64,000 nt of DNA from positions 186,001-250,000 of IMG/VR virus record IMGVR_UViG_3300043418_000114; one strand, written 5' to 3'. Below, in pieces: positions 39,442 to 45,227 of the stretch (position 1 is its first letter; every line of letters begins with the position of its first letter). The translations under genes were made by a program, and so were the position numbers. Below the pieces are notes generated by a model. The model was not told the DNA's origin. It worked only from the letters and a program-made list of their open reading frames with translations, and made no database searches. The stretch comes from a virus.

Positions 39442-39665
39442 TATCGCTTGTTGCCGATGCGCTTTAGATAATCACGGCCGACTAGGCCCTTTTCGATTTC
39501 TTGCAATGCAGTAACAAGATGGCCTGCTTTTGTTGCTAGTTTTGGTCGATGACCACGGGATAATTCACGAGTACGTTGACTTGCGATTAGAATCAAATCA
39601 TATCGATTGCCAACTGCATTAACTGCATCTTCGCTAGTATAGCGAACTCTACTTTCTGTCGTCAT
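39441..39665 (-). CDS. rpoZ: RNA polymerase omega subunit homologue
   Basis: 74 aa. SEDAVNAVGNRYDLILIASQRTRELSRG is the conserved omega core (T/S-x-E-D-A-V-x-x-x-G-N-R-x-D-L-x-L-x-A), followed by TALQEIEKGLVG. Omega wraps the beta' C-terminus and helps polymerase assembly. The homology is convincing; whether it joins the host RNA polymerase or a phage one cannot be seen here. Phage omega homologues are rare outside very large phages. Confidence 0.88.
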   Translation of the reverse strand: MTTESRVRYTSEDAVNAVGNRYDLILIASQRTRELSRGHRPKLATKAGHLVTALQEIEKGLVGRDYLKRIGNKR

Positions 39666-39694
39666 TTTTTACCTTTTAAGGTTGTTAATAAACA

Positions 39695-39770
39695 TGGAGC
39701 GGGAAAAGGGGCTCGAACCCTCGACCTATACCTTGGCAAGGTATCGCTCTACCAACTGAGCTATTCCCGC
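39695..39770 (-). tRNA. tRNA-Gly(GCC)
   Basis: Minus-strand cloverleaf; anticodon loop TTGCCAA, stems ATACC/GGTAT; acceptor GCGGGAA paired with TTCCCGC, discriminator T and encoded CCA. Ends the minus-strand tRNA array at its low-coordinate side. Confidence 0.97.
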
Positions 39771-39776
39771 ATGTTC

Positions 39777-39851
39777 TGGTACATCGACACGGTTTCGAAC
39801 CGCGGACCCTCTCCGTGTAAAGGAGACGCTCTACCCCTGAGCTATCGATGC
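39777..39851 (-). tRNA. tRNA-Val(TAC)
   Basis: Anticodon loop TTTACAC on TCTCC/GGAGA; acceptor GCATCGA/TCGATGT; ACCA end encoded. Confidence 0.96.
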
Positions 39852-39862
39852 ATATATTCTAT

Positions 39863-40051
39863 TTAGCCACCCTGTTGGCTATCTTTAATTTCTGTTCCCC
39901 AGTCAATTTCCTTCTTGTCATCAGACATATCAGGTAATGGAGGTGGAACGTAACGTTCACGCTTTGGCTTTTCACCAAAGATTTTGTCCATGTTCTCACC
40001 GAATTCTGTAGGACTAATACTAAATGGACGAGGACGAGAACCCTTGCTCAT
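39863..40051 (-). CDS. Small Pro-rich phage protein
   Basis: 62 aa: MSKGSRPRPFSISPTEFGENMDKIFGEKPKRERYVPPPLPDM. Coupled to the next upstream gene (stop overlaps start). Similar short proteins are seen in large phages; function unknown. Confidence 0.68.
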   Translation of the reverse strand: MSKGSRPRPFSISPTEFGENMDKIFGEKPKRERYVPPPLPDMSDDKKEIDWGTEIKDSQQGG

Positions 40052-40218
40052 TACTTAGATTCCTTACGTGAACCCTTCTGACGGGCATCGCTCTCTGCGA
40101 TTTGTGTAAAGCTACGCAAGAATGCGCCACGCTTGTGTGAATCTAGAATTGTTGCAGATGCTATCTTAACTAGCTTGCCTAGCTTCACTGCTTTTGGATC
40201 ATAACCTCTACATGTCAT
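40051..40218 (-). CDS. Small basic protein between tRNA genes
   Basis: 55 aa: MTCRGYDPKAVKLGKLVKIASATILDSHKRGAFLRSFTQ, ending KGSRKESK. AAGGA ribosome site; located just downstream of tRNA-Pro. Function unknown. Confidence 0.66.
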   Translation of the reverse strand: MTCRGYDPKAVKLGKLVKIASATILDSHKRGAFLRSFTQIAESDARQKGSRKESK

Positions 40219-40241
40219 ACTATTTTCCTTTTATGTTAAAT

Positions 40242-40319
40242 TGGTCTCGGTAGTAGGATTCGAACCTACGACCCTCTGCTCCCAAAGCAGATGCGCTAAC
40301 CAGACTGCGCTACACCGAG
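40242..40319 (-). tRNA. tRNA-Pro(TGG)
   Basis: Anticodon loop TTTGGGA on TCTGC/GCAGA; acceptor CTCGGTG/TACCGAG; ACCA encoded. Confidence 0.97.
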
Positions 40320-40325
40320 ATTGTT

Positions 40326-40399
40326 TGGATGCGGGTGACAGATTCGAACTGCCGATGCTCCGAGCTTATGAGACTGGAGTGGTGACCACCCTACCCGCG
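40326..40399 (-). tRNA. tRNA-Met(CAT), initiator-like acceptor
   Basis: Anticodon loop CTCATAA. The acceptor CGCGGGT/ACCCGCA leaves C1 opposite A72, the unpaired 1-72 position typical of initiator tRNA, but the three G-C pairs of the initiator anticodon stem are absent and the D arm is short (GGTG-GTCAC-CACT). TCCA encoded. Confidence 0.85.
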
Positions 40400-40410
40400 T
40401 AAATCGTTTT

Positions 40411-40485
40411 TGGTGCGTGATAGAGGGATCGAACCTCTGACCTTCTCAATGTCACTGAGATATTCTACCGCTGAAATAATCACGC
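40411..40485 (-). tRNA. tRNA-Val(GAC)
   Basis: Anticodon loop GTGACAT on TCTCA/TGAGA; acceptor GCGTGAT/ATCACGC; ACCA encoded. Confidence 0.93.
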
Positions 40486-40488
40486 ATT

Positions 40489-40613
40489 TTAACAGGTTCT
40501 CTTTTTTCGTGCTACCACTACACCAACGCGAAGACCAACTCGCGCCTGGGATTCGAACCCAGCCCCTCTTTTTTACAGAAAGATTATTAAGATTGCTGAA
40601 AAGAACCTAATGG
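40489..40613 (-). ncRNA. RNA element G: permuted tRNA(GTA) body in an AGGTTC/GAACCT helix
   Basis: Minus strand order: outer helix AGGTTC(TTTT), CAGCAA, anticodon-type hairpin TCTTT-CTGTAAA-AAAGA (anticodon GTA), T arm CTGGG-TTCGAAT-CCCAG, 3' acceptor GCGCGAG, 6-nt loop, 5' acceptor TTCGCGT, D arm GTG-TAGTGGTAG-CAC, then GAACCT closing the helix. The 3' half of a tRNA thus precedes its 5' half, and the acceptor strands pair over 7 bp. Either a permuted tRNA or a Y-RNA-like tRNA mimic. Confidence 0.7.
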
Positions 40614-40620
40614 TCAAACT

Positions 40621-40696
40621 TGGTGGAGGTGACAGGACTCGAACCCGCTACCTATTGCTTGCAAAGCAACCGCTCTCCCAGGTGAGCTACACCCCC
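40621..40696 (-). tRNA. tRNA-Ala(TGC)
   Basis: Anticodon loop TTTGCAA; acceptor GGGGGTG/CACCTCC; ACCA encoded. Confidence 0.96.
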
Positions 40697-40771
40697 GAAA
40701 TTTGTTACACACTACTTATCTCATTATACGCCATGTGTAAGGGCGAGGCTTCTAACTCTTTCGAGTTTTGT

Positions 40772-40848
40772 TGGTGCGGATGGTGGGACTCGAACCCACA
40801 AAATTTGGCTTCTAAGACCAACACGTATACCAATTCCATCACATCCGC
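40772..40848 (-). tRNA. tRNA-Leu(TAG), short variable arm
   Basis: Anticodon loop CTTAGAA on TTGGT/GCCAA; Leu-type D arm (GATGGAATTGGTA). The variable region is only ATTTT instead of the long class-II arm normal for tRNA-Leu. ACCA encoded. Confidence 0.92.
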
Positions 40849-40857
40849 GTAATTCTA

Positions 40858-40940
40858 TTTATACTGAAACACACTAACCAAGTCTCCTAACCTGTATCAA
40901 CTGCCCCACTTGTGCAGTTATCAATGCGTTTTAGTATAAA
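40858..40940 (-). ncRNA. Inverted-repeat RNA, AAACAC/GTGTTT family
   Basis: TTTATACTGAAACAC pairs with GCGTTTTAGTATAAA (13 of 15). Inside on the minus strand: hairpins AACTGC/GCAGTT and CAGGT/ACTTG. One of several similar elements between tRNA genes. Confidence 0.5.
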
Positions 40941-41118
40941 GGCTATCAGAGGCTTGCCATCGCCCTTAGGTTATACTGATATTACTCGTTGAAATATACC
41001 GAAGTATAGAGTTGGATTCAACAAGACCCTACTACTCACCTAAACTCATGTAGTCTGTAACGCATCATCATGAAGGGTCCAGCGACCTCTATCGTTACAG
41101 CATCTGGTTACATTCTTT
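40941..41118 (-). ncRNA. Structured non-coding stretch
   Basis: No gene. Minus strand has TATAC-TTCG-GTATA, a UUCG-capped hairpin (about 40996-41009), and CTGTAACG/CGTTACAG closing a ~48-nt loop (41057-41100). Confidence 0.4.
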
Positions 41119-41200
41119 CTATACTGAAACACACTGACTCTCCAGTATTTCTACTTTCGCCGAGTTTGACCGCGTAGTCGTGCAATGTGTTTTAGTATAG
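41119..41200 (-). ncRNA. Inverted-repeat RNA, AAACACA/TGTGTTT family
   Basis: CTATACTGAAACACA pairs with TGTGTTTTAGTATAG (14 of 15) around a ~52-nt interior with a GACT/AGTC helix. Confidence 0.55.
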
Positions 41201-42083
41201 TGGAGCACTGAGAATACATGCTTACCGAGTAACACCTCAGACATTATTACAATCCTTGCGAGACTGCTTTCTTCTGACTTCCACTGCAACCTCTTGCGAG
41301 TATCACAGTCTGTTACCAACATCGCCGTTTTAAGTCAGGCATTAGACTTGACGCTGTATGCTATTCTACGCTTTCTATCCCGTTGACCTTTAGAGCCATT
41401 CACTACCGCTAAGTAGTTACGAAACTTCCTGCATAAACAGATTTCACCTTGCGAGTTACGTCTGACTGGATTATCTTGCGACTCCAGTATTAGATGCTTT
41501 TCACATACAACCGAGACAGACTTTGCTTTTTTAATCGATAGAAGGGATCGAACCTTCAGCCGACTGCTTGAAAATGCAGTTGATCTACCATTGATCTATA
41601 TCAACCTACTGTGATGTGCTGTCTCAGTTGCTTCATAATCTTTTGGACTACAAAATACAACACGCCACGTACCTTTTGTCTCGCGGACTACTCAGTCGTC
41701 TTTCACGATTAATGTCGGGTCTCGGCTTTCGCGTACCTCCATCAACCATTCAAACTGCATTACAACTCTTAGATGCGACTCCTCGAATCATAACACTACC
41801 CTTTCTCATACCAATTAACTGGACTGGTTTTGTCGTGAGGTCAGCACCACCTGTTACTCTCTAATGACTTGCGTTACCCTCGATATTATCTCAGGCGCTT
41901 AAGCCACTAATTCTTTCCACAACTTCCAGCGTCATTGTTATCACCACCGGTCTTATCAGTGATGAAACCCTCGCGGGTTTGAGCAGGCTTGCTTAGATGA
42001 ACTATTTCTAGCGCGGGTCTGTAGGAGACTACCGCTTTGGGCCGATCACTCGGCTTATTCTAATGAGGCTAAGCCCCCATAAA
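41201..42083 (-). ncRNA. Large gene-free structured RNA region with an embedded tRNA
   Basis: About 880 nt without a credible gene. The minus strand repeats CTCGCAAG three times plus GTCGCAAG (41255-41490), has GNRA-capped hairpins AAACCC-GCGA-GGGTTT (41965-41980) and GCCGA-GTGA-TCGGC (42042-42055), and encloses a tRNA (41533-41605) in a GAGACAG/CTGTCTC helix. Size, tRNA neighbourhood and an internal tRNA recall the GOLLD RNA class; this is a hypothesis. Confidence 0.45.
41533..41605 (-). tRNA. tRNA-Glu(TTC)-like with 8-nt anticodon loop
   Basis: Acceptor GTTGATA/TATCGAT, D arm GATC/GATC, T arm GAAGG-TTCGATC-CCTTC are good. The anticodon stem ACTGC/GCAGT closes an 8-nt loop ATTTTCAA instead of 7, so TTC is the likeliest reading but not certain. 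CCA is not encoded. Lies inside an outer GAGACAG/CTGTCTC helix. Confidence 0.75.
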
Positions 42084-42200
42084 TTCTTATACTCGCATAC
42101 ACTTGCAATATTGAAATTGCCTACCGGAAGGATATCTCACATCCAGCTGTGTCCGCTCACATCCGTATGGCCTATACGTTTATGTATGCGAGTATAAGAA
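42084..42200 (-). ncRNA. Inverted-repeat RNA with an 18-bp perfect stem
   Basis: TTCTTATACTCGCATACA pairs perfectly with TGTATGCGAGTATAAGAA; the interior contains CGTAT/ATACG, GGAT/ATCC and GCAAT/ATTGC hairpins on the minus strand. Confidence 0.6.
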
Positions 42201-42212
42201 CTACTTTCTTAA

Positions 42213-42301
42213 CATTGTTGAACATACTAGTGCATTTCCAAATTATGCTACTCCTCATCAGGGATGGAATCGAACCAACATCCCTAATACATTCAACAAT
42301 G
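42213..42301 (-). ncRNA. tRNA-like element in permuted order, 10-bp closing helix
   Basis: CATTGTTGAA/TTCAACAATG close the element. On the minus strand a T-arm-like GTTGG-TTCGATT-CCATC is followed by a D-arm-like GCAT-AATTTGGAA-ATGC; the acceptor between them is reduced to CCT/AGG. It has the same permuted order as elements D and G but is degenerate. Confidence 0.45.
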
Positions 42302-42323
42302 CTAAGAAAATTCTTAGCAATAA

Positions 42324-42394
42324 TTTTTTAAAGAACATCACTGATTTCTCAGTGTCAATACAAGTATTGTATAAGGTTTTTAATTCACTGTCAA
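42324..42394 (-). promoter_or_regulatory. rRNA-operon-like promoter and antitermination leader 1
   Basis: Minus strand: TTGACA (42394-42389), 17-bp spacer, TACAAT (42371-42366), then boxB-like hairpin CACTGA-GAAA-TCAGTG (42354-42339) and boxA-like TGTTCTTTAAA (42337-42327). The same order stands at 46332 and 46121. It drives the gene-poor RNA region and tRNAs below 42.3 kb. Confidence 0.82.
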
Positions 42395-42424
42395 CAACTT
42401 TTTTAAGATTGTTAACCATTTTAT

Positions 42425-42500
42425 TGGAGCGGGAGGCGGGAGTCGAACCCGTCTATTTCAGTTTGGAAGACTAACGTGTAACCACAAACACTTCACCCGC
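42425..42500 (-). tRNA. tRNA-Gly(TCC)
   Basis: Anticodon loop CTTCCAA; acceptor GCGGGTG/CTCCCGC; TCCA encoded. Its 5' edge touches the late promoter of the plus-strand gene at 42513. Confidence 0.95.
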
Positions 42501-42512
42501 ATAAATAACTTT
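42501..42512 (+). promoter_or_regulatory. T4-like late promoter abutting a start codon
   Basis: CATAAATAACTTT immediately before the ATG at 42513; the transcript would carry almost no leader. Confidence 0.5.
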
Positions 42513-42677
42513 ATGCATATCTATGACGCTATCACAAACTCTGGATTACACATCCACTTGTCCATGAGCGCCGATAATACATTTTACATTCTAGTATACG
42601 ACATTGATAACTTCATGTTAACTATGAAATTTTTCAACAATGTAGATACTGCAATGCAATTTATCCATTCACTATGA
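42513..42677 (+). CDS. Small hypothetical late protein
   Basis: 54 aa: MHIYDAITNSGLHIHLSMSADNTFYILVYDIDNF... FIHSL. Plus strand, opposite to the surrounding tRNA genes, with a late-type promoter 5 nt upstream and no Shine-Dalgarno. Stop overlaps the next start (ATGA). Function unknown. Confidence 0.6.
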   Translation: MHIYDAITNSGLHIHLSMSADNTFYILVYDIDNFMLTMKFFNNVDTAMQFIHSL

Positions 42678-42865
42678 GTAGCCCAACAGATTACGAAATC
42701 TTATATAGATTAAACACTAGTCCATATGCAGAGACTAAGAGTTGGGTACTGCCTAATACATTCAAAGCAATGTTCTCAAATGAGAACTTACCTGAATTTG
42801 TTATTGATGAACTATTAAAGAAACAGACGTTTAAATTAGACGATCAGTTTCCTCAATACAAATAA
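42674..42865 (+). CDS. Small hypothetical late protein
   Basis: 63 aa: MSSPTDYEILYRLNTSPYAETKSWVLPNTFKAMFSNENLPEFVIDELLKKQTFKLDDQFPQYK. Second gene of the small late unit inserted between tRNA genes. Function unknown. Confidence 0.68.
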   Translation: MSSPTDYEILYRLNTSPYAETKSWVLPNTFKAMFSNENLPEFVIDELLKKQTFKLDDQFPQYK

Positions 42866-42867
42866 TC

Positions 42868-42943
42868 TGGCATCCCGGGAGGGATTTGAACCCCCAACTT
42901 ACGGTTTTGGAGACCGTTGCTCTGCCAATTGAACTACCGAGAT
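42868..42943 (-). tRNA. tRNA-Trp(CCA)
   Basis: Anticodon loop CTCCAAA on ACGGT/ACCGT; acceptor ATCTCGG/CCGGGAT; GCCA encoded. D-stem position 24 is G, so it is not the Hirsh-type UGA suppressor form. Confidence 0.97.
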
Positions 42944-42947
42944 ATAT

Positions 42948-43013
42948 AAAACAGGATGCTTATTTTTCAATTAAAAGTTGAATTATAAGATGTTGCTGGA
43001 CGCATCCTAAAAC
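42948..43013 (-). ncRNA. AGGAT/ATCCT-helix RNA element C
   Basis: Minus strand TTTTAGGATGCGTCCAGCAA ... GCATCCTGTTTT; closing helix AGGATGC/GCATCCT, conserved CAGCAA, inner hairpin TTCAA/TTGAA. Lies between tRNA-Trp and tRNA-Ser. Confidence 0.62.
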
Positions 43014-43014
43014 T

Positions 43015-43104
43015 TGGCGGAAACGGTGAGATTCGAACTCACGGACCCTTTGAAAGATCGCCGGTTTTCAAGACCGGAGCCATAGACCACTCGACCACGT
43101 TTCC
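43015..43104 (-). tRNA. tRNA-Ser(TGA)
   Basis: Anticodon loop CTTGAAA on CCGGT/ACCGG; long class-II variable arm; acceptor GGAAACG/CGTTTCC; GCCA encoded. Confidence 0.97.
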
Positions 43105-43117
43105 ATTAAAATATTTA

Positions 43118-43203
43118 TACCATATGTAAACACACTAGCGTTTTTCACTAAACTACAACTTGACTGGACTTGACCAGTGACTCTATTGTGCTTGCATATG
43201 GTG
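43118..43203 (-). ncRNA. Inverted-repeat RNA, AAACACA/TGTGTTT family
   Basis: TACCATATGTAAACACA pairs with TGTGCTTGCATATGGTG; the interior on the minus strand contains ACTGG/CCAGT. Confidence 0.52.
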
Positions 43204-43312
43204 ACAGTTTAGTCCGATAACTGCCAAGAGTTGTGGTGATCCGGCACACCTTTTATGTATAAGTTGACTACAAGAGGCTTATACACTAGGGCCTTCACGT
43301 TGCCCTATTTTT
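43204..43312 (-). ncRNA. Short structured stretch
   Basis: No gene. Hairpins CAGTT/AACTG and GTATAAG/CTTATAC (7 bp, 43256-43283) are visible. Confidence 0.35.
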
Positions 43313-43442
43313 TAATACCATATAGAAACACACTGTCGTTTCTCTTTCCAGTCTAGACAACCTCGCTTACGAAGCACGATTATATCACAGGATTACGCAT
43401 CCTGCTCGTCACTGTACTCAAGCAATGTGTTTTTATATGGTA
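43313..43442 (-). ncRNA. Inverted-repeat RNA, AAACACA/TGTGTTT family
   Basis: ACCATATAGAAACACA pairs with TGTGTTTTTATATGGT (15 of 16). The interior holds AGGAT/ATCCT and GCTT/AAGC hairpins. One strand runs into the CCA end of tRNA-Lys. Confidence 0.52.
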
Positions 43443-43512
43443 GGGGCACAGGGAATCGAACCCTGATAGACCGGTTAAAAGCCGGATATTCTAGCCGTTG
43501 AATTATACCCCC
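43438..43512 (-). tRNA. tRNA-Lys(TTT)
   Basis: Anticodon loop CTTTTAA on CCGG/CCGG; acceptor GGGGGTA/TGCCCCT; ACCA encoded. Confidence 0.95.
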
Positions 43513-43515
43513 ATA

Positions 43516-43590
43516 TGGTCCCAGTGCTGAGATTCGAACTCAGTTCTCTCGGCTTAAGAGGCCGGACTTCACCTTCAAAGTTTCTCTGGG
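43516..43590 (-). tRNA. tRNA-Lys(CTT)
   Basis: Anticodon loop CTCTTAA on CGGC/GCCG; acceptor CCCAGAG/CACTGGG with one A-A mismatch; D arm ACTT/AAGT; ACCA encoded. Confidence 0.9.
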
Positions 43591-43689
43591 ATGGATCGTA
43601 AGAAATTTTCTTTTACGTGCCATCTGAGACCATACGGGGGTCAAAGATGACACTATCGTTTACCTGAACGTTTCATGTCATTTACCTTT

Positions 43690-44046
43690 TTAAGATTTAA
43701 GTGCTTTTAAAATATTATCCCAAGATTCAGTTGGATTATGACCTTGATCTAGCAAGGCAACATAAGTCTTAACTGCATCTTCTGGAATCTTGAAATAGAT
43801 GTTTGCGTAGGTGCAGTCGAATGAATCATCTTCATCACGAACGTACCATGGATGACTTGACATTTCATCAAATACATCTTCATAGTCTTCACGATTGCCA
43901 CCACCATTACGTGTGTGAACAACAATGTGACCATCTTCTACATAAACATCACGAAAGCGACCGAAGTCACCTTTTGTTTTATCTAACAGACTCAGGAGTT
44001 GATCCGAGTTAGGGTTAGTGCCAAACATCATGTTATACAAACTCAT
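43690..44046 (-). CDS. Conserved T4-type phage protein
   Basis: 118 aa from ATG 44046 (AAAGGAG). FGRFRDVYVEDGHIVVHTRNGGGNREDYEDVFDEMSSHPWYVRDEDDSFDCTYANIYFKIPEDA is a pattern repeated in many T4-type phages. Inserted between tRNA genes. Function unknown. Confidence 0.78.
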   Translation of the reverse strand: MSLYNMMFGTNPNSDQLLSLLDKTKGDFGRFRDVYVEDGHIVVHTRNGGGNREDYEDVFDEMSSHPWYVRDEDDSFDCTYANIYFKIPEDAVKTYVALLDQGHNPTESWDNILKALKS

Positions 44047-44144
44047 TTCATTCTCCTTTGTTAATTTGTGGAAGTTCCGATAGCACCCATCGTCACTTAC
44101 AACCGTTGAGTAGCCTTGCATCAAAACAGTGCTACTATTTGCTC

Positions 44145-44219
44145 TGGAGGACAGGATAGGAATCAAACCTACCTAGAACGGATTTGCAATCCGCCACATA
44201 ATCGCTCTGTCACCTGTCC
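44145..44219 (-). tRNA. tRNA-Cys(GCA)
   Basis: Anticodon loop TTGCAAA on GCGGA/TCCGT; acceptor GGACAGG/CCTGTCC; TCCA encoded. Confidence 0.96.
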
Positions 44220-44228
44220 ATATTTTGT

Positions 44229-44316
44229 TGGCGGAGCATGTAGGAATCGAACCTACTCACCTCTTTCGAAATGATGGATTAGCAATCCATTGCCTTAACC
44301 GGTCGGCCAATGCTCC
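44229..44316 (-). tRNA. tRNA-Ser(GCT)
   Basis: Anticodon loop TTGCTAA on TGGA/TCCA; class-II variable arm; acceptor GGAGCAT/ATGCTCC; GCCA encoded. Confidence 0.97.
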
Positions 44317-44345
44317 GTAAAATATCTGATTAAAAATCATAAAAT

Positions 44346-44486
44346 AGTGTATTCAGCTGGCAGACTGCAACAAGATACTATCCTCTAATATATTAGTATC
44401 ACAGTGATATTAAGTTCCGGACCCTAATATCACCAAAGTCTGGCAAATAAGATATATAAATTCAAAGTTTATTAAATGAATACACT
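44346..44486 (-). ncRNA. Structured RNA with nested helices and two hairpins
   Basis: Closing helix AGTGTATTCA/TGAATACACT (10 bp perfect), then CAGACT/AGTCTG, enclosing GATACTA/TAGTATC and GTGATATTA/TAATATCAC (9 bp). The perfect nesting over 140 nt without any gene is strong evidence of a folded RNA. Not recognised. Confidence 0.65.
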
Positions 44487-44499
44487 AATTTATGATTTT

Positions 44500-44576
44500 T
44501 GGTGGGCCCAACAGGACTCGAACCTGTGGCCAAGGAATTATGAGTTCCCTGCTCTAACCAACTGAGCTATAGGCCC
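44500..44576 (-). tRNA. tRNA-Met or Ile2 (CAT)
   Basis: Anticodon loop CTCATAA on GGAA/TTCC; acceptor GGGCCTA/TGGGCCC; ACCA encoded. Body could be elongator Met or Ile2 whose C34 is lysidine-modified; sequence alone does not decide. Confidence 0.93.
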
Positions 44577-44591
44577 ATAATCTAAAACCAT

Positions 44592-44619
44592 ATTATAATA
44601 CACTCCCAATGCATGTCAA
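44592..44619 (-). promoter_or_regulatory. Sigma-70 type promoter
   Basis: TTGACA (44619-44614), 16-bp spacer, TATAAT (44597-44592) on the minus strand, upstream of tRNA-Met/Ile2 and tRNA-Ser(GCT). Confidence 0.75.
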
Positions 44620-44633
44620 GCACTGTAACTTCA

Positions 44634-44707
44634 TGGTACATCTTGAACCACAGTTTCGAACCTGTGAAATGTAGCACTATCTAGTATCAACTCTTTCGAA
44701 TTCAAAA
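44634..44707 (-). tRNA. tRNA-like element, anticodon not recognisable
   Basis: T arm CACAG-GTTCGAA-CTGTG and an 8-bp acceptor TTTTGAAT/GTTCAAGA are visible, followed by TGTACCA; the D and anticodon arms do not fold normally. A decayed tRNA or tRNA mimic. Confidence 0.4.
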
Positions 44708-44762
44708 CATACTAGACCCGGCAAGCTGGGGCCTCTATATATGACAAGAGTATACTATAATA

Positions 44763-44849
44763 TGGTGCGGGTGGCCGGAATCGAACCGGCACGGTGTCTC
44801 CACCGACGGATTTTAAGTCCGTTACGTCTACCTATTTCATCACACCCGC
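44763..44849 (-). tRNA. tRNA-Leu(TAA)
   Basis: Anticodon loop CTTAAAA on ACGGA/TCCGT; normal long variable arm; acceptor GCGGGTG/CACCCGC; ACCA encoded. Confidence 0.97.
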
Positions 44850-44856
44850 ATATTAC

Positions 44857-44933
44857 TGGCGCCTCGTAGGGGACTCGAACCCCTGGCCTCTTGCGTGACA
44901 GGCAAGCGATCTAACCAACTGAGCTAACGAAGC
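44857..44933 (-). tRNA. tRNA-Asp(GTC)
   Basis: Anticodon loop CTGTCAC on CTTGC/GCAAG; acceptor GCTTCGT/ACGAGGC; GCCA encoded. Confidence 0.96.
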
Positions 44934-44938
44934 GTAAA

Positions 44939-45014
44939 TGGTGGGCTATCGCGGATTCAAACCACGCAACAACTCTATGTTGTAGAGTTAGGATTTCCAA
45001 TCACTCTAAAGCCT
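44939..45014 (-). tRNA. tRNA-like element with CCA end, atypical arms
   Basis: 3' end is tRNA-like: T arm CGTGG-TTTGAAT-CCGCG, ATAGCCC, ACCA. The 5' side AGGCTTT pairs at 5 of 7 positions. The middle hairpin ACTCT-ACAACAT-AGAGT has no T at position 33, so no anticodon can be assigned. Degenerate tRNA or mimic. Confidence 0.45.
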
Positions 45015-45139
45015 ATAAATTCATCACCGTTGACGTTTTACCATTGAAAGACACGGTGCCATCTGTCTCAGTCGCATTACCTATCACCCCATGCTCGGAT
45101 TCATAGATAGGCATTCTACTGATAATTCAATGTTTATCT
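45015..45139 (-). ncRNA. Structured stretch with a D-arm-like hairpin
   Basis: No gene. CACCGT/ACGGTG closes a hairpin with a D-loop-like CAATGGTA; CTATC/GATAG lies beyond it, and CTGTCTCAGTCGC repeats a motif seen at 41621. Confidence 0.35.
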
Positions 45140-45226
45140 TGGTGGATGCGGCTGGAGTTGAACCAGCAGTGCCTTTCGGGCGGCGGGTTTACAGCCCGCT
45201 GGGGTTACCAATTTTCCTACACATCC
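45140..45226 (-). tRNA. tRNA-Tyr(GTA)
   Basis: Anticodon loop CTGTAAA on CGGG/CCCG; class-II variable arm; acceptor GGATGTG/CGCATCC; ACCA encoded. Confidence 0.96.
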
Positions 45227-45227
45227 A

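Larger units (their letters stand above)
44587..44766 (-). ncRNA. Inverted-repeat RNA enclosing a tRNA-like element
   Basis: ACCATATTATA pairs with TATAATATGGT (11 bp) around a ~160-nt interior containing a tRNA-like body (44634-44707). The low-coordinate strand overlaps a sigma-70 promoter. Confidence 0.5.

Noticed and set aside
41119-41322. 67-codon minus frame in the non-coding region
   Set aside because: No ribosome site, unusual composition, and it overlaps the inverted-repeat element and the CTCGCAAG repeats; read as structured RNA instead.
42262-42290. CTGATGAG resembling a hammerhead ribozyme core
   Set aside because: No GAAA at the right place, no stem II pairing; chance match inside a tRNA-like element.
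43381-43410. AGGATTACGCATCCT as an extra family-1 element
   Set aside because: It is a 5-bp hairpin inside another element and lacks CAGCAA and the flanking TTTT/GTTTT.
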